A stretch of 64,000 nucleotides of DNA, taken from contig JACPNQ010000012.1 of the NCBI GenBank assembly GCA_016185425.1, positions 1 to 64,000 on the forward strand, written 5' to 3'. The notes below the pieces were generated by a model. The model saw only the letters and a list, made by a program, of their open reading frames with translations. It was not told the origin of the DNA and did not search any database. This document shows, in pieces, positions 8,030 through 16,934 of the stretch; within the stretch, counting starts at the first letter, position 1, and the number at the start of each line of letters is the position of its first letter. The position numbers were made by a program, and so were the translations under genes. The DNA is from Acidobacteriota bacterium (lineage in GTDB: Bacteria > Acidobacteriota > Terriglobia > Bryobacterales > Bryobacteraceae).

Positions 8030-9466
8030 GTGCCACGGATGATTGCCGTTGGATTGTGCATTGCGCTGTCCGTAACTGCCACGGAGCCTTTGCCGGATGT
8101 AGCGCAACTGCTTGTAGATCTGATCCGGATCGACACTTCGAATCCGCCAGGGAACGAAGGAAAAATTGCGGACTACCTCAAGAGCCGGTTCCAGCCATAC
8201 GGCTTTGCTATCGATATCATCGACACGCCGCAAGCCGGAAAGAGCCATTTCATTGCGCGTCTGAAGGGCAATGGATCGAAGAAGCCTGTGCTGATTGCGG
8301 CGCATTCCGATGTGGTCGGGGTGGAGCGCGAGAAATGGACGGTCGATCCGTTTGCGGGGGTTGTCAAAGACGGCTATGTCTTCGGGCGCGGAGCGATCGA
8401 TTTTAAGGGCGGTCTGGCCGTTTTCGCGCAGGCGGTGTTGAACCTGGCAAAGAACAAGGTGCCGCTTGATCGAGATGTGATTTTCCTATCCGAGGCCGAT
8501 GAGGAAGGCGGGCAGTACAACACACGCTGGCTGGCCGAGCGGGCTTGGGAAAAGATTGACTGCGAGTTTGCGCTGAATGAGGGCGGCTGGATCATCAAAG
8601 ACAAGTCCGGCAAGGTTCTCTACGTCAGCATTTCGACGGCAGACAAGAGCGGAATTTCGCTGCGGCTGACGGCGCGCGGAACTTCAACACATTCGTCGAT
8701 GCCGCGTCCGGACAACGCCATTTACGTCCTGGCGCGGGCATTGGCGGATTTGGGCGCGTACGACACCAAACCAAAACTGACACCTGAGACACGGCAGTTT
8801 TTCGGAGCGTTAGCCGAAGTAACCCCTGAGCCCCATGCCACGCATTTTCGCGATCTGCTGAGTGACGACCCGGCCAAGGTGGCGGTAGCGGAGAAATTCA
8901 TCAGTGAAGACACACTGCTGCACGCGATCATGCGAAATACGATTGCGCCGGTATTGATGAACGCCGGCTTCCGTGGGAACGTGATTCCGGGCTCAGCGGA
9001 GGCGACAATCAATTTCCGCACGATCCCGGGAACGACGCCGGAAGAGTTGATTGAAGAGATTCGCGGGGTGATCAAGGATCCGCGTATAGAGATCGACATC
9101 GCTCCGATTGCGATCACTCGCGGACCGATGACGGCGGAACAGAAGAAGCAGCAGGACGCCTACATCCGCTCGATGCGGAGCAGTAAGGCGTCGCCGCAGA
9201 ATAACGAACTCTACAAGGCACTGATGAGTTCGGCGTCGAAGGTCTACCCCACGGCCAAAGTGACGCCATATCTCTTCCAGGCCGGAACCGACGCGGGCGC
9301 GTGGCGTTCCCGCGGCATTCCGGTGTATGGAACTTATCCGTATCCGATCGACCATGAAGATCTGAAGCGGATGCATGGCAATGACGAACGTGTTCCGGTC
9401 TCCTCGCTCGAAACCGGCGTTGAGCTGATCTATCAGACGCTCCTCGCTGTAGCGGCTTCCAAGTAA
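8030..9466 (+). CDS. M20/M25/M40-family metallopeptidase, exported
   Basis: 478 residues from a GTG chosen because AGAGGAG at 8015-8021 is correctly spaced before it; a GTG 27 bases upstream is also in frame. The N-terminus is hydrophobic (MIAVGLCIALSVTA), indicating export. Zinc-site motifs are present: AAHSDVVG, GRGAIDFKGG with the bridging Asp, SEADEEGG with the catalytic Glu pair, and MHGNDERV near the C-terminus. The lid (dimerisation) domain spans about 210-330. The family contains dipeptidases, carboxypeptidases and amino-acid deacylases, and the exact substrate is open. It precedes a TonB receptor by 33 bases, consistent with a peptide-use operon. Confidence 0.88.
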   Translation: MPRMIAVGLCIALSVTATEPLPDVAQLLVDLIRIDTSNPPGNEGKIADYLKSRFQPYGFAIDIIDTPQAGKSHFIARLKGNGSKKPVLIAAHSDVVGVEREKWTVDPFAGVVKDGYVFGRGAIDFKGGLAVFAQAVLNLAKNKVPLDRDVIFLSEADEEGGQYNTRWLAERAWEKIDCEFALNEGGWIIKDKSGKVLYVSISTADKSGISLRLTARGTSTHSSMPRPDNAIYVLARALADLGAYDTKPKLTPETRQFFGALAEVTPEPHATHFRDLLSDDPAKVAVAEKFISEDTLLHAIMRNTIAPVLMNAGFRGNVIPGSAEATINFRTIPGTTPEELIEEIRGVIKDPRIEIDIAPIAITRGPMTAEQKKQQDAYIRSMRSSKASPQNNELYKALMSSASKVYPTAKVTPYLFQAGTDAGAWRSRGIPVYGTYPYPIDHEDLKRMHGNDERVPVSSLETGVELIYQTLLAVAASK

Positions 9467-9499
9467 CGGCGCGGCGAAGAGCCGCCTAAGGAGAACGGA

Positions 9500-12334
9500 A
9501 TGAGGATTCGTGTTTCTACGCGCCTGCCCTTGTATTGCGCGTTTCTGCTGGCCGTTGCGCCGGTATTCTCCCAACAGACTTCGATTCAGGGAACGGTGAC
9601 CGATACATCGGGCGCCACCGTCGCAACGGCCATCGTGAAATTGGCGCCGGTGAATGGGGGGCCGGCGTCGAGCACATTGACGAACAATGCGGGAGTGTAT
9701 CTATTCCCGGCGATTGCCGCGGGAGAGTATAAGGTCCGTGTGGAAGCGCCGGGGTTCGGCGTGTTGGAACGGACCGTGAGTATTTTGGTTGGGCAGGGGA
9801 TTACGGCGGACTTCCAAGTGAAGCCGGCCACTTCGTCAACAACGGTGATGGTGATGGAAGATACGGCGGCAGTGGAGACGACATCGTCGCAAGTAGGCGG
9901 ATATGTGGATCCGAACCGGATGAAAAACGTGCCGTTGAATGGGCGCAATTGGATGGAGTTGTCGCTGTTGGTGCCCGGCGTGACTGTGAATGCGATCGGC
10001 AACACTCCACTGGGCAGCGTGTCCGGCGGGCGCTTTCAGATCAATGTGGACGGGCAGCAAGTGACGCAGAACTCCGCCGGCACAGGATTCGGACAGCCGC
10101 AGTATTCGCGGGAGGCGATGGAGCAGTTTCAGGTGATTACGAATCGCTTTGACGCGACGCTGGGGAGGAGTTCGCAGATTCAGGTGAATGCACAGACACG
10201 GTCGGGGACGAATCTCTTTCACGGCTCGGCTTATGGATATTTTCGAACCGATGCGGTGAATGCGGCCGATCCGATCGCGCAGCGCGTGCTTCCCTTCTCC
10301 AATCAGCAGTACGGCGGCACATTCGGCGGTCCATTGCTACATAACAAGCTGTTCTTCTTCGCGGCGTTCGAAGGTGAGCGGCAGCCTGGAACGATCTTCA
10401 ACACGCCGGCGGGATTCACAGGAACTTCGTTTTCCTTTCCGACGAAGAGCCAGACCAATTCGTTTCTGTCCCGCGCCGATTGGCATCTCAACGCGAAGCA
10501 CCGCTTGAGCATGCGCTACAGCATGTTCACGTTCTCGAATCCATTCGACCTGTCCAGTTCGTCGGCGCATCCTTCGCAGGCTGCCGCGCGAACCCGGAAG
10601 AGCCACAATGCGCTGGTGAACTGGAGTTGGGTGGCGTCGCCTTCGGTGGTGAATGAGTTGAAGTACGGATTCAACTATTTCAACTGGACGAACGATCCGA
10701 TGGTGCAGTCGTTGGAGATGCGCTTTCCGGGCGGTATTACTGTCGGCGGGGCCTACAATTTCCCGCAAGTCTTTAATCAGCCGGTGAACCAGATTCGGGA
10801 TGACCTGTATCTGCTGAAGGGCACGCACAGTATCAAGGTGGGTGGCGAGTATCTGTCAAACAACCATTCGGGACTGTTTCAACAGAACGTCCGGGGCGTC
10901 GCGACCGTCGCGTCGGCGCCTTCGAATTACAACACCGTATTCCCGGTTTGGAACGACCCGTCGACATGGCGTCTGGATGCCGTCGCGCCATTGACGAGTG
11001 TCTATACGCAAGGGTTCGGTGACTTCAACATCGATATTCCGCGAAACGTGGTGGGCTTCTGGCTGCAAGACGACTGGAAGATTTCCAAGCGTCTCACGCT
11101 GAACCTGGGGCTGCGGTATGACAATGACATCGGGGTGTTCTATACACCCAATCTCAAGAGCGGTGTTCTGGCTCCGCGAGGCGGGGATAACAACAACATT
11201 TCGCCTCGCGCGGGATTCGCGTGGGACATGACCGGCAGCCGGAAGACGGTGCTGCGCGGCGGCGCGGGACTCTACTATGCCGACATTCAGGCGAACCAGG
11301 TGATCAACCAGTCCATTTTCAACGGCGAGCGTTCGATTCAGGCTTCGGTGCAGAAGACCGCGACGGCGAATATCGATTTGAATAAGCCGTTCGGCGGCGT
11401 ATCGGGCGCCGATTTTGTGTCAGGGAAGGCGATCGTACCGTTGCAGAGTCTGCAGTTAATTGGGCCGGGTGCCGTTACTCCCTACTCCTTCCAGGCGTCG
11501 CTCGGCGCGGAACGGAGCTTCGGCAGCGATTGGACTTTCTCCGGCGATTTCGTGTATTGGCGCGTGTACAAGGAGTGGCAGCGCCATGACAACAATCTGT
11601 TCTTCAATCCGGCCACCGGGTTTAACGTGAATCCGAATACAGGTGGACGGCCCGATCCGCGGTTCTCACAGATTCTATATTTCGTGACGCCCAATGCCGC
11701 GGGCGCGATCTATTACGGGTTACAGATGGAGTTGCAGCGTCGTTTTGCCAAGCGCTATCAGACCGGTGTGGCGTATACGGTGGCAAAGTTGAAGGATTCG
11801 TCTCCCGGCGCTTTCAACTATCCGAACAATCAGTTCGACCTCGCGGACGAATGGGCGCAGAGCGCGGACGATCAACGGCACACGGTGAACTTTAACGGCA
11901 GCATCCAGCTTAAGTGGGGATTCCAGACAAGCCTCCTTTATCATCTGGGATCTGGCGCGGCGTTCGCGGTGAGTTCACCGGCGAATCCATTTGCCTATAC
12001 CGGTGGAAGCCGGACGTTTGCGACGGGCACGGCGGTATTTATTGCGCCGGAATTCGTGAAGCCGTCGCGGGCGGCCGGATATTCGGTCGCCGTCCGCAAT
12101 GCACTCCGCGGAAAGGCGATTCATCGCGTCGACTGGCGGCTTAGCAAAGCCGTGGCCATTCACGAGAAGTGGAGGGTGACGGGAATCTTCGAGGCCTTCA
12201 ATCTGCTGAACGCACAGAACTATGGGAGCTACGTGACAAATGCCGGCCTGGCGACCTATGGGCGTCCCGTGCAGAATACAAACCTGGCGTACGCGGCGCG
12301 GATGCTGCAGTTCGCGGCCCGGTTCGATTTCTGA
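9500..12334 (+). CDS. TonB-dependent receptor with carboxypeptidase-regulatory-like domain
   Basis: A 944-residue outer-membrane protein. A signal peptide (about 1-25, ending in FSQQ) is followed by a carboxypeptidase-regulatory/CNA-B-like beta sandwich (about 28-110, SIQGTVTDTSGATV and YKVRVEAPGFG), a plug domain (about 130-230, NVPLNGRNWMELSLLVPGV) and a long beta-barrel ending in an aromatic residue (FAARFDF). The layout matches the Oar-like receptors expanded in Acidobacteria. AAGGAG at 9488-9493 supports the start. The ligand is not predictable. The M20 peptidase before it and the GWxTD gene six bases after it appear co-transcribed. Confidence 0.93.
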   Translation: MRIRVSTRLPLYCAFLLAVAPVFSQQTSIQGTVTDTSGATVATAIVKLAPVNGGPASSTLTNNAGVYLFPAIAAGEYKVRVEAPGFGVLERTVSILVGQGITADFQVKPATSSTTVMVMEDTAAVETTSSQVGGYVDPNRMKNVPLNGRNWMELSLLVPGVTVNAIGNTPLGSVSGGRFQINVDGQQVTQNSAGTGFGQPQYSREAMEQFQVITNRFDATLGRSSQIQVNAQTRSGTNLFHGSAYGYFRTDAVNAADPIAQRVLPFSNQQYGGTFGGPLLHNKLFFFAAFEGERQPGTIFNTPAGFTGTSFSFPTKSQTNSFLSRADWHLNAKHRLSMRYSMFTFSNPFDLSSSSAHPSQAAARTRKSHNALVNWSWVASPSVVNELKYGFNYFNWTNDPMVQSLEMRFPGGITVGGAYNFPQVFNQPVNQIRDDLYLLKGTHSIKVGGEYLSNNHSGLFQQNVRGVATVASAPSNYNTVFPVWNDPSTWRLDAVAPLTSVYTQGFGDFNIDIPRNVVGFWLQDDWKISKRLTLNLGLRYDNDIGVFYTPNLKSGVLAPRGGDNNNISPRAGFAWDMTGSRKTVLRGGAGLYYADIQANQVINQSIFNGERSIQASVQKTATANIDLNKPFGGVSGADFVSGKAIVPLQSLQLIGPGAVTPYSFQASLGAERSFGSDWTFSGDFVYWRVYKEWQRHDNNLFFNPATGFNVNPNTGGRPDPRFSQILYFVTPNAAGAIYYGLQMELQRRFAKRYQTGVAYTVAKLKDSSPGAFNYPNNQFDLADEWAQSADDQRHTVNFNGSIQLKWGFQTSLLYHLGSGAAFAVSSPANPFAYTGGSRTFATGTAVFIAPEFVKPSRAAGYSVAVRNALRGKAIHRVDWRLSKAVAIHEKWRVTGIFEAFNLLNAQNYGSYVTNAGLATYGRPVQNTNLAYAARMLQFAARFDF

Positions 12335-12340
12335 GGCCAT

Positions 12341-13426
12341 ATGCGAATCGCTCTCTTTTCGCTTCTCTGCGTTGTTGCCGGCGCAGCCGGTGTCGATCCC
12401 TGGCTGACGCGGATTGGGCCGGCAATGACGGCGGAGGAGAAGCGCACGTATCGCGCTCTTGCGACGGAGGAGGAGCGCGAAGCATTCCGGACCGTTTTTT
12501 GGCGGGACAAACGGATCACGGAGGCGGAATATGGAGAGCGATTGCGGCACGCGGACAACGTGTTTGGCAGCGGAAAGGAAGGTTCCGGGGCCAATACGGA
12601 TCAGGGCCGGATGTACATCGCGAATGGAAAACCAAGCTTCGTGCACCGGCTGCCTTCCAGCCGCACATTTGTCCCTTGCGAAGTGTGGCAGTACGAGTCG
12701 CTACCTCGCACCGGCTACCGGGCGCGGGTTCAGTTCCTGTTCTTCCGGAAGGCGGGGATTGGGGATCTCCGTCTCTATTGGCCTCAATTGCATTCGATCC
12801 GCGATCTATTGGTGCCACAACCGGGGACGCGCGCGATGTTCCCTGTGAACGATATTGTAACGGCGAACGATATACGGGACAGGTTGAAGTTCGCGCCGGG
12901 CGAGGAAGAAATTGTCGATGCGGCGGCTGGTGTGGCGCGAGGAGTGACGGGCACAGGGAATAGTGAAATCATTTCGCGGGCTGTATCGCCGTCGCATATG
13001 CTGCGCTCGGACAATCTGGCCGCCGCTGTTTCGTCGCGGTTTCGGCCGGCCGCTACCGGTGTTCGCGTGATTCAGTTCCGGGCCGGTGAGATTCCCGTGG
13101 TCGATGTCCAATTGCGGGCAACGGCGGCGCAGAGTATTGGACTTGCGGTGGAAGGCGCCGGCCGCGGCACGGTGCCATTGGGATATGCGGAGGCGAAGCC
13201 TGTGCTTTATACGCAGCGTTTCTTTCTGCTTCCCGGCTCCTACCAGTTGAAGGTATTGGTGGACGGCCGCAGTGAGCTTGTCCCCCTGGTAGTGCAGGAT
13301 ACGGCGCAGGCCGTCGGCGAAGGATTTGAAGAGGTCCCGGGCGAGGTGAAGATCGCGATGTTGCCGGACCCGAGATCGGCGGACGCGGCGGAATCGATAG
13401 CGCGGCAGAGGCGTGGGACGGAGTAA
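12341..13426 (+). CDS. GWxTD-domain-containing exported protein
   Basis: 361 residues with a signal peptide (about 1-17). Residues about 18-140 match the GWxTD pattern: WLTRIGPAMTAEEKRTYRAL, EREAFRTVFWRDKRITEAEYGERL, and a later segment of the form GRMYIANGKP...EVWQYESLP. The remainder is probably beta-rich. GWxTD proteins are common in Acidobacteria and often sit next to TonB receptors, but their biochemical role is unknown. It starts six bases after the receptor, so the two are likely one transcript. Confidence 0.82.
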   Translation: MRIALFSLLCVVAGAAGVDPWLTRIGPAMTAEEKRTYRALATEEEREAFRTVFWRDKRITEAEYGERLRHADNVFGSGKEGSGANTDQGRMYIANGKPSFVHRLPSSRTFVPCEVWQYESLPRTGYRARVQFLFFRKAGIGDLRLYWPQLHSIRDLLVPQPGTRAMFPVNDIVTANDIRDRLKFAPGEEEIVDAAAGVARGVTGTGNSEIISRAVSPSHMLRSDNLAAAVSSRFRPAATGVRVIQFRAGEIPVVDVQLRATAAQSIGLAVEGAGRGTVPLGYAEAKPVLYTQRFFLLPGSYQLKVLVDGRSELVPLVVQDTAQAVGEGFEEVPGEVKIAMLPDPRSADAAESIARQRRGTE

Positions 13427-13444
13427 AGGCCGTACACTACCTTC

Positions 13445-14110
13445 ATGCGGGTGATCGTCTTTGGCGCCACGGGAATGTTGGGCAATGGAATTCTGCGTGA
13501 GTGCCTGCTGGACGGCGATGTGGAGAAAGTGCTGGTTGTGAGCCGTTCGAAGACTGGAGCCGTGGATTCGAAGCTGACGGAGATCATTCAGAAAGACCTT
13601 TTCCAGTTGGCGGAATTAGGAAGCGCTCTCGACGGTTACGACGTGTGCCTTTACGCGCTCGGGGTTTCGTCATTCCGCATGCCGGAGGCCGGCTACCGGC
13701 GGTTGACGTTGGATCTGACGGTTGCGATTGCGCGGGCGCTGCTGATGCATAACCCGGGGATGAAGTTCCTGTTTATTTCGGGCGCCGGAAGCGATGGCAC
13801 CTGCAAGAGTTCTCTGATGTGGGCGCGAGTGAAGGGTGAGGCGGAGAACTCCATTCTTGGAATGGGGTTCGCCGATGCGTACTGTTTCCGGCCAGGATTT
13901 GTTCAGCCGTTGCATGGGAGCATGCCAAAAGTGACGTGGATCCGGGGCATCTACAAGGTAATGAGCGCGGTATTCCCGCTGCTGCAATGGCTGGCTCCAA
14001 ACCGTGTTACCACGACGGAGGAGTTGGCGCGAGCGATGTTGAACGTGGCGAAACGCGGCTTCCCGAAGAAGGTGCTTGAGGTTGGCGATTTTCGGGCTGC
14101 CGCGCAGTAG
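13445..14110 (+). CDS. NAD(P)-binding (atypical SDR / NmrA-like) protein
   Basis: 221 residues with the nucleotide-binding motif GATGMLGNG (residues 7-15) directly after the first beta strand. A basic residue after strand two (VVSRSK) favours NADPH. The FLFISGAGSD strand and a WARVKGEAE helix place the Lys of an extended/atypical SDR. Length fits the short atypical SDR group (HTATIP2/YwnB-like). The physiological substrate is unknown. It starts 18 bases after the GWxTD gene. Confidence 0.82.
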   Translation: MRVIVFGATGMLGNGILRECLLDGDVEKVLVVSRSKTGAVDSKLTEIIQKDLFQLAELGSALDGYDVCLYALGVSSFRMPEAGYRRLTLDLTVAIARALLMHNPGMKFLFISGAGSDGTCKSSLMWARVKGEAENSILGMGFADAYCFRPGFVQPLHGSMPKVTWIRGIYKVMSAVFPLLQWLAPNRVTTTEELARAMLNVAKRGFPKKVLEVGDFRAAAQ

Positions 14111-14113
14111 ACA

Positions 14114-15772
14114 CTATTCTGGCTGAGGGATCGCCGCACCGTCGGCACGCGGATCGGAAGCGGCGGTATTCACCTTGGTTTTGGCGTTGTGCATCACGGC
14201 GTTGCCGCGGCCCATACGCGCTGTGTAGGGTTGCGCGATGGTGATCTGATGCCCCTTCGCCGATAGGGCGCCCAAGGTGTCGAGGCCCACACGGGATTCG
14301 ATGATGACGTCACATCCGGTGGGCCGGGACTTAGTGAAGCGCGGGGCTTCCAGGGCGGCTTGCAGGTTCATGTTGTGATCGGCCAGGTACGACACGAACT
14401 GCGCGTGGGCGAGAGGCTGATTGGCGCCGCTCATGATACCAAAGCCTATGTGGAGATCGTCCTTCTCCATGATGGCCGGGATAATGGTGTGGAACGGACG
14501 CTTCCCAGGGGCCAGTGCGTTGGCGCGGGTTTTGTCGAAGCTAAATCCGCCGCCGCGATTATGAAGATGGAAGCCCATTCCGTCGACCGCTACGCCGGAA
14601 GCCCATAGACCAGAGACGCTCTGGATCCAGGAAACGATATTCCCTTCGCCGTCTACAACTGTGAAGTACGTGGTGTCGCTTGACGTGGGCGGTTGGCCGG
14701 CCTCGACGGCACAATTAGCCTTGTCTTCGTTGAGGAGTTTCGCGCGCTGGGCGGCGTAGGATTTCGAGGTCATTCCCTGCGTGGGTACCTTCACCAGGCG
14801 CGTATCGCCGACGAATTTGAGATCGGCATAGGCGAGCTTCATTGCCTCGATCTTCCGGTGGAATTCCGCGTGGCTGAAGGGTGCGGCGGGAGTGAAGTTC
14901 TCGAGAATATTGAGCATGGATAGGGCGGCAAGTCCCTGGCCGTTAGGCGGCAGTTCATACACGCGCCAGCCGCGATAGGTAGTCGAGATCGGCGTCACCC
15001 ATTCCGGCTCGAACGACGCGAGGTCGGCGGCGGAGAGCAGCCCGCCTAGTTGCCCCGACTTTGCCAGAATCGCTCGCGCGATCTCGCCTTTGTAGAACGA
15101 GTCGGCGCCACCATCGGCGATGATTCGCATCGCGCGGGCGAGGCCGGGATTCTTGTAGAGATCACCGATCGCGGGCGCCTTGCCATTTGGATAAAACACA
15201 CGGACGCCCTCGGGATCTTTGCGCACCAGATTCGATTCCCAAACGCGGCCCACCATCTCCTGCATAGGGAAACCGTCGGCCGACAAGTGAATGGCGGTCT
15301 TGAACAGTGTGCTCCAAGGCAGCTTGCCGTACTTTTTGTGCATGGCTTCCCATCCGCGAACGCAGCCGGGAACCGTGGCGGAATGAATGCCCGTCGCCGC
15401 CATTTTCTCCAGGCCCTTGGCTTGCAGTGCCTCAATAGTCATTGCTCGCGGGGCGGGGCCTGAGGAGTTGAGTCCCGTGATCTGGCCCGTTTTCGCGTCT
15501 CTGTACATGACAAAGAGGTCGCCACCGATGCCGCACATCATCGGCTCGACAACTCCAAGGACGGCGTTCGCGGCAATGGCCGCGTCAACGGCCCCTCCGC
15601 CTTGCGCGAGAATCGCGGCGCCGGCTTGGGAGGCAAGCACCTGGCTTGTAGAGACGATGCCGCCGCGGGCGATGACCATGGAGCGGCCATGCGTGCGGTC
15701 GGTGGCTTGGTTGAAGGCAAGCGGGAGAGTGAGTGAGAGCAGCAGGAGAATGGGGCGGCGCTTCATCTCCAT
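14114..15772 (-). CDS. ggt: Gamma-glutamyltransferase, exported
   Basis: 552 residues with a signal peptide (about 1-23). The N-terminal part has the GGT opening (AAIAANAVLGVVEPMMCGIGGDLFVMYRD). The autocleavage site is in SSDTTYFTVVD, where the second Thr becomes the N-terminal nucleophile of the small subunit. GGT cleaves or transfers the gamma-glutamyl group of glutathione and related peptides in the periplasm. The length is normal. Its start overlaps no other gene, and it converges on the NAD(P)-binding gene with only three bases between stops. Confidence 0.93.
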   Translation of the reverse strand: MEMKRRPILLLLSLTLPLAFNQATDRTHGRSMVIARGGIVSTSQVLASQAGAAILAQGGGAVDAAIAANAVLGVVEPMMCGIGGDLFVMYRDAKTGQITGLNSSGPAPRAMTIEALQAKGLEKMAATGIHSATVPGCVRGWEAMHKKYGKLPWSTLFKTAIHLSADGFPMQEMVGRVWESNLVRKDPEGVRVFYPNGKAPAIGDLYKNPGLARAMRIIADGGADSFYKGEIARAILAKSGQLGGLLSAADLASFEPEWVTPISTTYRGWRVYELPPNGQGLAALSMLNILENFTPAAPFSHAEFHRKIEAMKLAYADLKFVGDTRLVKVPTQGMTSKSYAAQRAKLLNEDKANCAVEAGQPPTSSDTTYFTVVDGEGNIVSWIQSVSGLWASGVAVDGMGFHLHNRGGGFSFDKTRANALAPGKRPFHTIIPAIMEKDDLHIGFGIMSGANQPLAHAQFVSYLADHNMNLQAALEAPRFTKSRPTGCDVIIESRVGLDTLGALSAKGHQITIAQPYTARMGRGNAVMHNAKTKVNTAASDPRADGAAIPQPE

Positions 15773-15790
15773 AAGATACTCCAGCGCCGC

Positions 15791-16408
15791 TTAGTTGCGG
15801 GTTACAGAAGTGACGCGGCCGGCGACCAGGCGGATGGCGACAGTACGTTCCGATGAAAGGTGATAGGTCAGCAGTTCGCGGTCACCACCGTCCAGGCCCT
15901 TTATGGCGGAGAGAGAGCTGGGCTGGCCGAGCCTTTGAATAACATCGGCGCGGCCGGCGCCCTCGCGGACAGTGGTGACATCGGCTTCGTTGACTAGCGT
16001 GTATTTCGGCTTGGGGGCCGGGTTCAGGATGGCGAGCATCACGATGGGCGGGATGGGAGCGATGGCGGACGGTGGCGCCGGCTTGGGCGGCGTCACGCGG
16101 CGGGGGCGGGCTTTGGCGAGTTGCTCGGCGCGCTCACGCGCTTTTTGGCGGCGCTCCAGTTCCTCCTGCTGCGCTTCGGGAAGATCGACCTCATGCGGGG
16201 TCTTGCCGCCCGAGCGGCGGCCGGAGACGAACTTGGTGAGAGACTTGACGGTCTCGCCAGTTCCGGCGGCAAGCAACGGGTTGGCTTTGCGGGCTTCGTC
16301 GGCCATGCCTTTAAAGTTATCTATTACGTCCGTTAGGACCTTGGTGTCGTCTCCGAAGAGGACGAACGACGCCAGCAGCATACCGGCGAGTATCCCTTTG
16401 TTGTTCAT
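15791..16408 (-). CDS. Exported protein with BamE/SmpA-like C-terminal domain
   Basis: 205 residues. A short hydrophobic leader (MNNKGILAGMLLASFVLFG) suggests export. The middle is a charged helix (about 75-105, with EEQ/ERR/KARERAEQLAKA runs) followed by a Pro-rich linker (about 105-130). The C-terminal ~65 residues (DVTTVREGAGRADVIQRLGQ, then a strand ending GRVTSVTRN) resemble the small BamE/SmpA fold, which is found in outer-membrane assembly and in many unrelated envelope proteins. Assignment to the BAM complex is not justified. It lies 18 bases upstream of ggt on the same strand. Confidence 0.6.
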   Translation of the reverse strand: MNNKGILAGMLLASFVLFGDDTKVLTDVIDNFKGMADEARKANPLLAAGTGETVKSLTKFVSGRRSGGKTPHEVDLPEAQQEELERRQKARERAEQLAKARPRRVTPPKPAPPSAIAPIPPIVMLAILNPAPKPKYTLVNEADVTTVREGAGRADVIQRLGQPSSLSAIKGLDGGDRELLTYHLSSERTVAIRLVAGRVTSVTRN

Positions 16409-16490
16409 GATAAGGTCATTTTCCGTCCATCCCGACTGCTTAGAGACAGTACTAGGGCTATTTACGTCTCAATTTCAGATTGCGTAACTA

Positions 16491-16934
16491 ATGTTTCGAC
16501 TGGGCGGGGCCGATATTGAGCAGATGCCTCCACCGAAAGTTGCGAAGAACCTGGCCCGCGTCATGGGCATTCTGTTGATTCTGCTCGGCCTGATTGCAAT
16601 GCTGCCGAACCCTGTTGTCGGGGCGGAGGGCTACTTCCGGATGAATTTGTACCTCGACAGCCTGCTGATCCTGTTCGGCGCTGTTCTGCTTGCGTTTACG
16701 TCAAAGGGCGAAAGCACTGCGGCGACGGGATTGTATTTCGTGGCGATGGCGTCTCTGGCGGTTGCCGTTGTCGGCCATGCCTATCTGTCCGACTATCCCT
16801 CCGGCGGTGAAGTGAAGCTTTGGGATCTGGTCGTCTGCAACCAGGAAGACGTCTATCTGATGGGCGCTATGGCCGCTGTTCTGGTTATCTGCGGGATGAT
16901 GAACACATCCTCGCGGCAAGTGATCAACGACTAA
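16491..16934 (+). CDS. Four-helix integral membrane protein of unknown function
   Basis: 147 residues with four hydrophobic segments at about 24-40, 54-68, 80-96 and 120-136. The loops contain Asp and Gly (HAYLSDYPSGGEVKLWDLVVCNQEDVY). The first in-frame ATG is at 16491, but neither it nor the ATG at 16524 (MPPPKVAKNL) has a clear ribosome binding site; the latter gives a more typical basic N-terminus. It is divergent from the BamE-like gene and its stop overlaps the stop of the DUF1501 gene by four bases. I do not recognise the family. Confidence 0.62.
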   Translation: MFRLGGADIEQMPPPKVAKNLARVMGILLILLGLIAMLPNPVVGAEGYFRMNLYLDSLLILFGAVLLAFTSKGESTAATGLYFVAMASLAVAVVGHAYLSDYPSGGEVKLWDLVVCNQEDVYLMGAMAAVLVICGMMNTSSRQVIND